Shown here one piece after another: positions 53,105 to 64,000 of a DNA stretch of 64,000 nt. Under the pieces are notes generated by a model, which did no database searches, was not told the origin of the DNA, and was given only the letters and a program-made list of their open reading frames with translations. Positions within the stretch are counted from its first letter, which is position 1. Each line of letters starts with the position of its first letter. A program made the translations under genes and the position numbers. This DNA comes from Dentipellis sp. KUC8613 (Eukaryota > Basidiomycota > Agaricomycetes > Russulales > Hericiaceae): positions 442,106-506,105 of the forward strand of contig NSJX01000011.1 of the NCBI GenBank assembly GCA_002286715.1, written 5' to 3'.

Positions 53105-54639
53105 GGTATACGGTAGGGAAAGCACTCGGCTAGGATCCTTACGAGACGCGACGATGCAAAGCAGGTCCTCGGCAAGCGCCGAACCGTGATAACGGCTATC
53201 AAATCGAAGATCTCGACGACTCTTGTGGCTTGACAGCAATTTGAACACCTGCTACTTTCTTGCATCGAGCAAGATCCTAGTAAGCACGCTCTTAATGCAC
53301 GACTCAGCTGACCACAAACTCTATCCTAGGCTATTTCACAGTAGCAATTGGTCCAAACCCTCTTACATAGCCCTCCACCACGCAGCCAGCCATGCACGCG
53401 CCTTGGCTTGATCGCGGGGTGTACGACACGCAGCCACCACATGTCCTGAGTCCTTGGGAACACGACTTACCGGAACCGAATGCCTCGGATACCAGATAGG
53501 CTATTCACTATGAACGTACTCACGCGAGTCAGCGTATATGAATCACAGAAGAGTGGCTTGACCATCCTGGTCCTCCCCGACTATCATTGGCGCCGACCCT
53601 TGGAGGGGGCCTAGGCAGCCCATCATAGGGCAGGGCAAAGCATCCGTACCCTATGATGAGGGCGTCCTAGTCTTTCCACCCACGCGGGGCTGGGCCCCGA
53701 CCCAGGTTGAGCTTTAGCCGCTGTGCGGCCCCTGCCAGTGCGTGACCCGCCCCCCATATTATTTAGCCTCAGTAGGTTACACCGGTGCGCACGGCGCATG
53801 CACGCACATTCGTCCTCGTCCTCGTCCTCGATCCGGCCCGCTGATGCAATATGCAATGCCTTGATCCCAGGGGCCCTCGTGGCGTTCCTTCTGCCTCGAA
53901 GCAAGCGACCCGACTGGGCACCGGTACCGTCACCAGTCACCACCCGATTCCATGTCCGACCGATGCAGGCGGATTGACCATCAGGCAGTATAACCAATAG
54001 GCGGCGGTGACACATCCAGGCAGGAAGTCGTGCACTCTGCTTGCCATGAAGCATGTGTGCTATTACGGGGACCTCGATATGTCTACGGTGAGGCCGTCTT
54101 CAGATACCAGCAGCTCAGCAAATGAACGTCGAACTCCGACCTCTCGCCGTGCGCTTTCACGGGGTTCTTCCCAGCTTCACAGAAGCGTGGAGACTACCGT
54201 AGTTAGTAAACATCTCTGACGCCGAATGCCTCCGTCGGTAATAGGTTGCGCATCCACCCCCACGCGACAGGCAAAAGCATAATATCAGACGTCTACAATA
54301 CTTATATTCTTCTTCCTAACTAGCCTATCGGTACATCCAGAAAATATGCTACGACACACGTACTGGCGAGACAACTAATAATAGCGACGCAAAATGTGAA
54401 TTACATGAGACTAGGAGAATGCAGCTTTGCGGGTGCGGGATTTGGGTAGGGGGAGGAAGAGGAGGGGGTGTCGAGGTGTTGGGGCGTGGGCGTTGATGCG
54501 AACAACAATAGCAGCAAAAAAGATATCAGAGCAGGGAGACCATTGCGTGGCGGGCGACGGGACACGGGAAAGCAAATATGAACAATAGGTAGAGTCAAGT
54601 CGTTCGGGGGCAGCATCGATATCAATGTCCTACACCGCT
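53105..54639. other. Intergenic, 1.5 kb
   Basis: Lies between the MCTS1 start and the CRM1 stop. It contains a CGTCCT hexamer tandem (53811-53830) and a 10-bp inverted repeat (53621-53630 with 53649-53658). No gene recognised on either strand. Confidence 0.5.
53811..53830. repeat. CGTCCT hexamer tandem, about 3 copies
   Basis: A simple repeat in intergenic DNA, visible by eye. Confidence 0.75.
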
Positions 54640-57600
54640 TTAGATATCCTCGTCCTTGTCTTCCAATTGCGACGGCTTGAGCATGCCCGGGATGAGCATT
54701 GCGGCCTCGCGCTCCTGCCGCGCCTTGCGCTCTGCCTCCGCCTCGCGCTCGTCCAAGAACAGCTCCGCGTTGTCGTCTGAGAACTCCTTGAGCTGGATGA
54801 AGAAGTCGCGAAGGGCGGCCTTGAAGCGGTTGACGTCGCTGTGGTATTCTGACAGGTTCAAGACGAATGTCTTGATGTCCGTGCTGGAAGAAACCATTTG
54901 TCAATACCAACTATTTGTGAAAGGGCAGAGGTATCCTTACTTGGCCGCATGAGGGAATGCCGACTTGAGGAGGTTGGCAGTGTACTCCCGCAAGAAGATC
55001 GCGTTCGTCATGTTGGGGTCCGTCACGGTTGCGACATCGTACAACGGTGCCTGGATCTGGTCGGTCATGACCAGCTGGACCATACGGCCAAGCAACAAAG
55101 ACTGAAGCTTGAAGCCGCTCTTGTGGTCTGCGTCGGTGAGGACGAAGAAGACGTCCTGCAGCAGGCTGAGGTAGAACTGCTGGAAGAACGCGTTTGCGAC
55201 ACCGGGGTCTGCACCGGCGAAGTTGTTGATGACCTCCAAGCAGACTAGACGAAGATTAGTACTGAATAAGGCATCTGACCGGTGAGCACGTACGATTGAG
55301 ACCTGTCTCCGCGATGTCCCTCATCGTGTGCTTGATGGCCCAGACAATGCTGTCCATGAAGAGCTTGAACTTCAATGGCGGCAAGCTCAGAAGAGCTGAA
55401 TAGACACCGCGTTAGCACACAAGACGATATATCGGGTATTGTAGACCTACCGGGGAAGCAGTTCAAGTTGATCGCGCGGAGGAGCTTGAAGAACCCGACG
55501 CGGTGCTCAGGGAACTCCGAGAAGTCTTGGCTGATCATGTTCAGCGTCGGCTCGAAGACGGCGTCGAGGATGGCGGGAACTTGAGGGGTCAGAAGGTTCT
55601 GCTCGCAACGTTAGTGGGTCGCTTTCACGCATCTCACTTGAAAACTTACTCCTAACCGCGACGTGATCGTCGCCATCACGTTCAGCACCTCCGCGTCGCG
55701 TGCTTCTGGGACGTTCTGGTTGTAATCGCTAAGGATAGAATCCAACAGCGGAGGAATGAAGCTCGTGTTGACGGATTCAAGATCTTCGGCCTTCTTGATG
55801 TACGTCTCGACCAGCTTCAGTACCTCTTTCTTCACCGTCCGCAGGTGACGGATTTTCGGCGTCTTCGTTGCGATTTGTCCTGAATGGCCGGCATGGTAAA
55901 TGTGACGGTCCAAGGTCAAAAAAGAGCAGAAGGACTTACCCTCCTTAGCGACAGTCGCACTGATGATCTGGCTCGTGGCCCGGTACAGGCCCAGCATATC
56001 CATGTAGATAAGGTTTATTTGCGGCTGGAAGAAGCTTCCAATAGATGTGCAGGCAGCAACGTTCGTTTTGAGAACGTTCGACAATATCCTGAGATTGTCG
56101 GGATTATCAAGAACATCCATGTTCCCAGTTGCTTGCGCCATCAGCGACTCCCACTGTCGAGGTATTTGAATCAGAACACTACCATATAGCGATGACCGAC
56201 GATGAGACATACCGCATTGTTGGGCAGTTCCATGAGTTTCGCGATAAGTTTCTCTTGCTGAGGCTTGTTCGGTTGCGCTGAAATCATGTATCCCACCGCT
56301 TCGTAGAAGGTGTGGACTTGCAGCGCGGAAAGGTCGACAGTGATGCGGTGAAGGAGGCGAAGGATCTCGTCAACGAAGGGTTCTTGCTCCCCAGATTGCT
56401 GCATGACGAAGTGGCGCCGGCACTTCTGCGCGATTTTGATGAAGGTGTCGCAAGCCATGTCCTGCACACCCTCGTGCGTTTCGTGCATGAATTCGAAGAG
56501 CTTGTTGACTACCGTCTTCAAGAATTTCCAATGTGCCTTGAGGAATCGAGGGTACTGGCCGACAATGTACATGATGTCAGAGGCGACGACGGCTTTGTTG
56601 TCCTTCCCTCGTTTAATTTCGCAGAGGCCGAGCAAATCCTTGATGACAGTGACCAAGAAGCGCTTCTCAGTCTCCTCATCTACAGCAACAGCCCGTTAAT
56701 CGTCGAAAGCTAGTCAAGCGTAGCAGCACTTACTCATGGCACCAGAGATAGAGCCGATGGCCCAGCAAAGCGTGTTGAGGTTCTGCCATGACCATTCCGT
56801 ACCGTCAACCTGCTTGGCTAGCTTCTCCGTAAGGATAGTCTCGGTATCCGTGACATCCAAGTGGGTAAGGTATACAAGCAGCTCGCGCATAGACTTGTAT
56901 AGAACGATGGTGTCAGACTCCTTCATGAACTCACGGACAATCTCTCCTTCTTCGTTCTCAACGATCAAGACCTAACACAGCAGAACACTCAGTATGCGCA
57001 AATCGGGGATAAAGGGAACGGCCTACCTCCTCAGGCTTGACCATCTTCTCGATGACGACCAACCGCAAGTTCGACAAGACATCTGAGTAGATGTTCTTAC
57101 GAAGAGACACTCCGTTGAGCATGCTCTGCGCTCCACTGGTACCACCAAGGCTAAGGCCCATAAGCAGCCCGCTGTCTCCAATGGGCAGACTCTGAATCTC
57201 GTCGTACAGTTCGGCGACGAGCTTCAGCCAGTACTCCAAGCAAATCTTGAAGATCTCGCGCTCGTCCACCTGGGATATCTTGACGATGTACAGATGAGCG
57301 TTGAGCAAGACGTCCTGTGTAGCTTCAGTCTCTACTGTCCGCAGATGGTTTTGCAGGAAGTTGGACAGGAACAAAGCAAGGTTCAGAATGAACTCTTGGC
57401 CTGCGTCATTCGAGTGTGCGTATGCCTGTGCGATGTTGGTATTTGGCGGTACCATGCGGTTGACAGCGGTCATGACCATCTCGAATAGCGACACAAATTT
57501 CGGGTCATATTCGGGGCCTACGTTCAATGCAGCGACTTCGGCAAGACACTTCAGGGTGATGTTCCTGAACTCAGGGACTTCCAAGAACTGAGAGGATATA

Positions 57601-58646
57601 AGTACCTTCGCCGATACGGGTATAGGAAGTCACTTACGCGCTGGATAAGAACGTCGACGATAGTCGTTTCGAAGATATACCCAAGAGGAATCCAGTTCAA
57701 GAACCGGAGCAAAGTCTCGAGTGCCACCTTCACCAAAGACGACTTCTGTGCCTCTTCCAGGATTTCGGAGCACAACTTGAAGATCTCTGAGAACTCTCCG
57801 CACATCTGGTTCTTGAGATTCTTGATCTTCGACTGGGTCATTTGTTCCGCGGAGTAATCGAAGATTTCCTCCGAAAGGAGTTTGAGAATGACCATATTGT
57901 TCTCGCAAAGAGAGAGGTTCGTCTTGCAAGACTCGACAAGTTCAGGGATGAATGTCGGCCAGTTATGCGGCCATTCTTGCTTGAGTATCTGCGGGACGAG
58001 ATCAGTGGCGGGTTGCGCAATTCCTGGCTGAAACCTACCTGAACAAGAGCGAGGTTAAGCTTGTTGATGTACGTCTTCTCCTTTCGCATTGTTGCTTCAT
58101 CGGAGGCGACTTTGACAGTGATTCCAACAACGAAGTTACGAACCCCTAAAAGGTTGTAAGTAAACAACAGTAAGACGATAAATCGAACCACGCTAACCCT
58201 GTCTTTGTGCCTCGGGAAGAGTCTTCCATCGCGTGTTGATTAGTTTCTCGAGAATCTGCAGGCCAATGAACTGCAAGCAGAAATTTCAATGTGGCGCGCG
58301 ACTTCCATGTGGTTGAGGGATCCAAACCTTCGACTGCGGGTAAGAAGACCGTTCCATGATGTCTGGCACGCGTGTCCATGCGTCCGGGCTGTCCTGGAAC
58401 TGTGTGAGCACTTGTTGTGCGACTTGTTGCTGCAGACAAAACGGGTGAGCAAACGGGGATCGCAAAGTTGTTCGACGCGTGCGATACACGTACTTCCTTT
58501 CCCCCAGAGCCAGAGTACAGTGCCATGACCACATTGTCAAACATGCCGACGTCAAAATCCCTCGAGAAGTCGAGTAGAGCCTAGGAGAGGGTGCATTAGT
58601 CAGACTCGCAAGATTAGCGGCAATAAAAGCGAGAAATTACCTCCAT
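54640..58646 (-). CDS. CRM1: Exportin-1 (CRM1/Xpo1)
   Basis: A karyopherin that exports NES cargo with RanGTP. Exons: 58646..58641, 58580..58494, 58429..58328, 58270..58198, 58145..58039, 57988..57638, 57587..57027, 56971..56734, 56679..56213, 56153..55940, 55879..55650, 55598..55451, 55395..55294, 55244..54941, 54883..54640; 1077 residues, matching the family. The N-terminus [18 protein letters not shown] is conserved; the CRIME-like N-terminal region has [19 protein letters not shown]. The NES groove shows [20 protein letters not shown], with a cysteine at 528 by my count, followed by [20 protein letters not shown] and [18 protein letters not shown]. The C-terminus ends [16 protein letters not shown]. 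The first coding exon is only 6 nt (Met-Glu). Confidence 0.97.
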
Positions 58647-58994
58647 ATTTGCGAGACACTATGTGGGATAGGACGCGATTGTATAGACCAAAGACAGGTA
58701 GGATGAAGAAGAGAAAGGGAAGAGGAATATGGACGGAGAGGACGCAGTGGCTGACCGGTTGAGATGGGCAGAGGGTCTGGCCGAGATCCCGTGGTTATCT
58801 CCGGGCCAGCGCCGGCGCCTATCTTGGCGCGCATCTCACGTGCCGTGCCTGCTCATGACCATTTCCCATCGCGTCAGCGCTTGTAGCTCTTTGAGGCTCT
58901 CGTCGAGTCTCGATCATGACGCAAGTCCAAGCCAAGTCGTGTGCGTCCAGTCCTCCTAACTGAGTCCTAAGTCCTTTCTTTCTCTCCAACCACC
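58647..58994. promoter_or_regulatory. 348-bp bidirectional promoter, CRM1 / MDR oxidoreductase
   Basis: Divergent start codons separated by 348 bp. No other gene fits. TGACGCAA/TGACGC-like strings occur near 58915. Confidence 0.55.
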
Positions 58995-60316
58995 ATGACG
59001 ACCCCCGGAATCCCTGAGAAACAGAAAGCTTGGATCGTAGTCAGGCGAGGCAAACCCAAGGATGCTCTCGTTCTCAAGACAGATGCGCCTGTGCCGTCCA
59101 CGCTCAAGCCTGGCGAAGTACTTGTCAAGGTTCAAGCTGCCGCCCTGAACCCTGTGTTCGTGATTCCCTCATTCAATCGCCTCCAACACTCACGCATCCA
59201 ACAGTGGCTATAAGCTCATGGGCATGCTGCCTAATTTCATCGCGAAGAGGCCTTTGACGGCTGAAAGTGACTTCACCGGAATTGTCGCAAACGGAAACGG
59301 CACAAGGTGGCTAGAAGGGGAAGCTGTGTTTGGGACAATCCCATATGGTGGGTCCGTAGGTCTCGAGTGACTTCACCATCTCATCCCGGCCATAGACTTG
59401 AGCATGAAGACCAAGCAAGGTGCCCTGACCGAGTATACTGTCGTGCCGGCTGACCACCTTGCTACGCGGCCTGCGAATATCACCCCAGTCCAAGCGGCAG
59501 GTGTGGGCATCGTGGGTTTCACGGCGTGGCAGGCTGTCTTTGACTATCTGAAGATGGAAGAGGGGCAGCACCTTTTCGTCTACGGCGCGAGTACTTCTGT
59601 TGGTGTCTTCGCGATTCAGTTCGCAAAAGCCAAAGGCATCAAGGTCACAGCCAGCGCTTCTGAGAAGAACCGAGAATTTGTGAAGGCCCTCGGTGCAGAT
59701 GACGTGAGCTATACTGACAATCCGGCTCGTTATTTACTCACGATGAAGTGTATCCGCAGTTCATAGATTATACCAAAGAGGACATAGCGGCCTACCTTGC
59801 GCAGAATCCACCGACGCCCAAGTTCCACGGCATACTCGATGCCTTTGGCCTGCCGAACGCCTCTCTCTACGCGAACAGTGAGAAATATCTTGCACCTGGT
59901 GGAATATACGCGTCCGTTGGCCCTCAGCCGCACGGCCTCGGGGACGTCCCCAAGCTGCTGAGACTCATCTTCGATATGGTGCGACCCACTTGGCTCGGTG
60001 GTGTGAAGAGAAAGTTCGCGTACGTCAACATCACCTTCTTTTTCCTTGCTGCCTCCTGACTCACTCTGTCTGCAGTCTCGTCACCATTAAAGTTGACACA
60101 GAAGACCTGAACGAGATTCAAGACCTACTGGCAACTGGTAAGCAGCTGGCCCTTAAGCCGAGCTCCTCGATTTAATTGAAGTATCATACAGGCAAAATAT
60201 CCCCTCGTATCGACTCTGTGTACAACTTCGAAGACGTCTTGCCGGCGTACGACAGGATTATGACTGGCAGAGCTACTGGCAAGATCGTCGTGAAAGTTGA
60301 CCCCAGTATCGATTGA
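58995..60316 (+). CDS. MDR-family NAD(P)H-dependent oxidoreductase (quinone-oxidoreductase-like)
   Basis: A medium-chain reductase. Exons: 58995..59155, 59205..59347, 59396..59703, 59760..60019, 60076..60137, 60192..60316; 352 residues. The GroES-like half has KPGEVLVKVQAAALNPVGYK and DFTGIVA; the Rossmann half has AAGVGIVGFTAWQAVFDYLK, LFVYGASTSVGVFAIQFAKA and SEKNREFVKALGADDFIDY. The C-terminus RATGKIVVKVD is typical. No zinc-ligand cysteines are seen at the usual positions, so it belongs with the zinc-free quinone oxidoreductase/RTN4IP1 side of the family. There is no clear targeting peptide. The substrate is unknown. Confidence 0.9.
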
Positions 60317-60773
60317 TTGCTCCTTATTTCTGGAATCTGACTGTTGTACTTTGAACGTGCTGTGACCATACTAGGAGACTCTTTTGTACGCGAATTCTTT
60401 TCAAACACTCTGTATTACTTGCTACTTCAACTGTACCGGCCTGTTCGAGGATTACCTTTTTACCTTTACTTCATGGTGTACAGTAGCCTGCTATACTCGC
60501 TTCTACGCTTCCCATGTCTTAATTCATGGACTATGTGTCTGTTTGCTCCATCACTGAGTCCAATGGCAAGTGAATTCTTGAGCGCGAATTCAGGTGAACT
60601 TGGTCTCTCGGCGCGTGACGTCATAGCACCTGACTTCAACAACAGCTAACCGTGATCACAACGCGCTCACTGCAAGTTGTTTCTGACCTTCCATATCACG
60701 ACTCGTAACTCGATTCATTATCTTGAATACTACCTAAACTCAACGCGAAAAGCCTGCGCCATCTCCAGCCAGA
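60317..60773. other. Spacer between MDR gene and SPC24
   Basis: Tandem plus-strand genes: it holds the 3' UTR of one and the promoter of the other. An open frame at 60344-60649 is AT-richer and has no family resemblance. Confidence 0.5.
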
Positions 60774-61586
60774 ATGTCGGCAATTGACATGCAAGAAGCA
60801 ATGTAAGACGCGAACGAATGTGCTTGAGGGAACGTACTGATACCAAATCCTTGTACAGAAAGATGCTGCGGGAGATCCGACCTGCCATGGATCCAGAAGA
60901 GGAGTATCTCACCATTGCGGCTGCCGAGGAGCAGATGTCCAAGCGCGCAGTCATGCGGAAGAAAGAGCTCGAGGAGGCACACGCACACCTGAAAGGTCCG
61001 TCGCGTCCGCAATTACTCCTGTGCTATCCACAACTGACGAAAATACAGCGTTGTCTCGCATACTCGACGCGGCGCGCACCTCGTCTAAACGCCCGCCGAA
61101 CGTGCCCTCCGCGGAGCAGCACGCGGAGCACCTGAACGACCTGGACGCGACGCGGCTGTCGCTTGCGAAGGCCATCAACGACGCGGAGAGCGAGCAGGCG
61201 AGCAAGGAGGCGGAGCTTGCGCGGCTGAAGGAAGAGGCGCAGGCTTTGGAGGAGAGTGATCCCGCTGCGGAGGCGGAGCGTGAACTCGACAGCACCGCGT
61301 AAGTTGCTCCGAGCTCTCATTAGAACATGGCTTGACGTACACACGCTGCTGCAGGCTGAGGTTGCAGATATACAAAGGCCTTGGGTTTCAGCCGGTTCTG
61401 GATAAGCAGGGCAGATTGAAAAACATCATCGTCGGTTCGTCTCCATCCAAAGAACTTCTTCTTGAACCCCTGCTGACACCCTATGCTGCAGAGGGGAAAC
61501 TGGGCCATATTAATGTCATCCCAGCCGACAAGGGAGGACCATCGGTCGAAAAGACCAACTTGCTATGGAAACTGGCTTCATCGTGA
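60774..61586 (+). CDS. SPC24: Kinetochore protein Spc24
   Basis: A subunit of the Ndc80 complex that pairs with Spc25 and docks on CENP-T and Mis12. Exons: 60774..60802, 60859..60995, 61049..61298, 61355..61434, 61492..61586; 196 residues. The N-terminus IKMLREIRPAMDPEEEYLTI leads into a long coiled coil (RAVMRKKELEEAHAHLKALS, ASKEAELARLKEEAQALEES). The C-terminal globular domain follows (LRLQIYKGLGFQPVLDKQGR, KNIIV, INVIPADKGG, TNLLWKLASS), a typical RWD-like Spc24 end. NDC80 itself lies about 24 kb away in this window. It converges with the CAF-1 gene. Confidence 0.92.
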
Positions 61587-61886
61587 CCTGGCTTCTTGAT
61601 TCGCCGCATTTCATCCCCATTCCCATCTGCGGCGCTGGTTGCATCGTCCGCTGCTGTATCCTTATGTTTTGTTTTACGATTCTTGTAGTTTGGGGCCGAC
61701 GGTTTGGATATGTACGATCCGGGATTATATACAGTTACAGTTCTAGAAGCGGCTCATCGTACTAATACAATGGATGGGCCTACGTCGAAATATGCAAGGA
61801 GCAATCCAATGAAAGAGCAAAAACCGGGTGACAGTGAATAATTATATGAAGGAACAATGAGAGCAGCGAAATGAATCCGTCCCGGT

Positions 61887-64000
61887 CTAGATGCTAGCTG
61901 TTAATCCGTAGGACGCCTGGGGTCACGAAGGTGAGTGCCTGTGATTTAGAGCAATCGAGAAGCGCGGATGCATACCTTGATCTCATCCTTCACAACCCAA
62001 ACTTTGCGTGAGTCCTTCGCACAGATCTCGCGCACCTTGACCTCGATCGCGTTCTTCTTGACCTTATGTGCCTTCAAATCCTGGTGTATTGAGTCTACGA
62101 GAACAGCCAAGCTGCTTGTCCCAAGCGACGCGATTTTGTCCACGAGGAACGGCACATGCGTCTCTGGGAAGGGATTCTTTGGCACAATGGCTGGTCGTTT
62201 GGGCTGTCCTTGGGCCGACACAGATGTTGAACCGTTGGTACTTGTGCCAGCAAGGAGGTGTGCGGGCAGCGCAGGGACTACGAATTGAATGTTCGATGAT
62301 GTCGATGAAGCCAGCTTCACTGCTGGCTTGGGCACCTCAACAGGTCCGGATACGAAGGTGAACGGGTCGACTGGGTATGGCGTATCTGTCCATCCGAGTA
62401 TGAAAACCTCACGACCACCGGAGAGAAAAACACAACGGCCGTACCATTGAAGAACTGGATTCGATACGGCTTGAACGGGTCGAACTCGCACTTGCCGATT
62501 TCATTCTCCCAGCAGGGACCCTTGATGAACGGCACCAGCGGCACCACCACCTTCCTCTTCTTCGCCTTCGCGCCGTCACCTATATCTTTCTCTTTACCTT
62601 CTGCTTTACGCTTCGCCTTGACCTGTTCTGGTGGGAATGGGAAGCCGTCCACGCCTTCTCGCTCTTCGATCGGCGTCGCGACTTCCTCTTCGTCGTCATC
62701 GACCAGCCAATCGTCCATGTCGGAAGATGCCTCCTCTTCGTCCTTATCCTCATCGCTCGCGTCTGCGACGTCATCTCCACCAGCTTCCTCTTCGCCCCAC
62801 TCTTCGCCGCTGTCGTAGGTGTAATCAACCGCGACGTCGTCTCGCGCGAAGGGCGTGCGGGGGCCGACGATGCGTGATCGCCGAGTGAAGGTTCCGAAGT
62901 ACCCGGGGCGTGCATCTTCGTGGAAGATGAGCACTTTCGCAGGGAGCGCTTCTCTGTCTCGCAACTCTGCCAGGAGACTGCGCACGGCTGCAGTGTCGTC
63001 CGAAATTTCGGCCTCCGATAGGCGGGTAATGACGGAGCGTACGGGGTCGGGATGATATGTCTTGAAGCAGGCACCAGCTCGGGTATACCGCGAGGTGCGG
63101 GGGTGGCCGATGGACGGCGGCAGGGATGAGACTACCGACTTGAGATGGGCTACGGGGAAAATCAGCATCTACTTTCTTCACCAGGAATAAAAGACTCACA
63201 TCTCGGGCTCAGCGGTGTCACATCCACCTCGGGCTCCATATTGACATCTTCATCGTCATCAATGATAATTACATCGTCGACGACAACATTCTTTCTCTTC
63301 TTCGACTCCTTGAACCAGTTGACAGGTGCAACTTCTGAGCCCTTCTTCGGGGCAAAAGGCTTAAACGTCTTATCGAAGTCCGATGTGGTCTTCTTGCTTG
63401 AAGACGCCGTGGGTGCTTTCGCTGGAGAAGCGGACGTGGAGGCTTTCGGCTTGCCGAAGAAGCTTGCCATGATCGAGCGGGACTTGTCTTGTGCTTTCTT
63501 CTCCTTCTTCTCCCTCTCAGCTTTGGCCGTCTTTTTTTCCAGCCGTTCCTTCTCCTACATCTCTCTCTCAGTGACTGCGAGTGATCAGCAGACGCTAGCT
63601 CACCTTTGCAACCTTCTCGGGGTCGACGATCTTCTTGCGCGCAGCCTTCGGCGTACCGTCGTTCTCAATGCCATTGACATCCGTTTCAGCCTTCTTCTCC
63701 GCGGCCTTAGTTGGAGACACTGATCTAGCACGAGACTTGGCGTCGTTAGATGATGCGCACACGAGGGGCTTCAGTTTTGATTGCGCCGTCTTCACGTCAC
63801 TCTTTACGCCGAGCATGGTGTCTCGTTCGGTTTGCGGCAATGCAAAGAAGAGCGCGTTGAGATCTTTCTTACCCTGCACTTCGGTCAGTACGGCACCATT
63901 CGCTTCATCTTAATTACCAACCTGCAATCGTTCTGCCAATCTGGACTCAATCTTATCTCGCGAGGCTTTCGGAAGGAAATCCCGATGCGAGTTCTTGACC
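61887..64000 (-). CDS. RLF2: Chromatin assembly factor 1 large subunit (CAF-1 p150/Cac1), 5' end outside window
   Basis: The histone H3-H4 chaperone subunit that deposits nucleosomes behind PCNA. Exons seen: 64000..63922 (partial), 63873..63604, 63554..63200, 63149..62445, 62385..61976, 61916..61887. From N to C: KASRDKIESRLAERL; a helical basic stretch (EKERLEKKTAKAEREKKEKK) typical of the KER region; SIMASFFGKPKAS (PIP-box-like, with the FF pair); VIIIDDDED; the CAF-1 signature VLIFHEDARPGYFGTFTRRS and DYTYDSGEEWGEEE; an acidic ED region; and a C-terminal winged helix (FPETHVPFLVDKIASLGTSS, NAIEVKVREICAKDSRKVWV). The terminal exon adds ASYGLTASI-stop. The N-terminus lies beyond position 64000. 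Confidence 0.93.

Noticed and set aside
53621..53658. 10-bp inverted repeat with an 18-nt loop
   Set aside because: No flanking duplication or repeat copies visible; too short to argue for a mobile element.
1..64000. Biosynthetic cluster, transposon, viral insertion or defence system
   Set aside because: I looked for backbone enzymes, transposases, reverse transcriptases, integrases and long terminal or inverted repeats. None was seen; all recognisable genes are conserved housekeeping or transport genes.

Overview
The window reads as nuclear DNA of a filamentous basidiomycete, most likely an Agaricomycete. It is gene-dense and GC-rich. Almost every gene is broken by many short introns (mostly 48-70 nt, GT..AG), and the conserved proteins carry fungal signatures such as mL60, TmpA, Mog1, Spc24 and a CAF-1 large subunit. 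I rebuilt gene models by joining open frames at splice sites and required every model to stay in phase from start to stop. Coordinates of multi-exon genes are given as exon lists in the evidence.

Layout, left to right. 1-3 kb: the 3' end of a nucleoside diphosphate kinase (+), then an isoprenylcysteine methyltransferase (-). 3-7 kb: a SMG6/EST1-type endonuclease gene (-) with a 34-bp hairpin in an intron and a 24-bp hairpin just past its stop. 7-13 kb: a mitochondrial-type SDR, a SnoaL-like protein and STRAP (all -). 14-17 kb: a SulP anion transporter (+). 17.8-21.4 kb: TACO1/YebC (+), mitoribosomal mS37 (-) and an ER-anchored ubiquitin E2 (+). 22-28.5 kb: a hypothetical ORF (+), SF3A1/Prp21 (-), mitoribosomal mL60 (+) and Cms1 (-). 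28.8-33.4 kb: an ERI1-type exonuclease (+) and a TmpA-like membrane protein (-). 34.7-40.8 kb: NDC80 (-), MOG1 (+) and a coiled-coil MIT/Atg38-like protein (-). 41-48 kb: an unknown gene, CCT1/TCP1 and CDC27 (all +). 48-53 kb: an acidic unknown (+), SRR1 (-) and MCTS1/Tma20 (-). 54.6-61.6 kb: CRM1 exportin (-), a zinc-free MDR oxidoreductase (+) and SPC24 (+). 61.9-64 kb: the CAF-1 large subunit (-), running off the right edge.

This is a housekeeping region. Functional links are thematic rather than operon-like: kinetochore and mitosis (NDC80, SPC24, CDC27), Ran transport (CRM1, MOG1), RNA metabolism (SMG6, SF3A1, ERI1-like, Cms1, STRAP, Tma20) and mitochondrial translation (TACO1, mS37, mL60). 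Several pairs are head-to-head with short shared promoters; SF3A1/mL60 is only 159 bp. I see no mobile element, CRISPR array, rRNA or convincing tRNA.

The most unusual signals are the paired sense-strand hairpins of SMG6, several micro-exons (6, 6, 11, 12, 12 and 17 nt), two GC-AG introns, and a TmpA gene whose final coding exon is only the stop codon.
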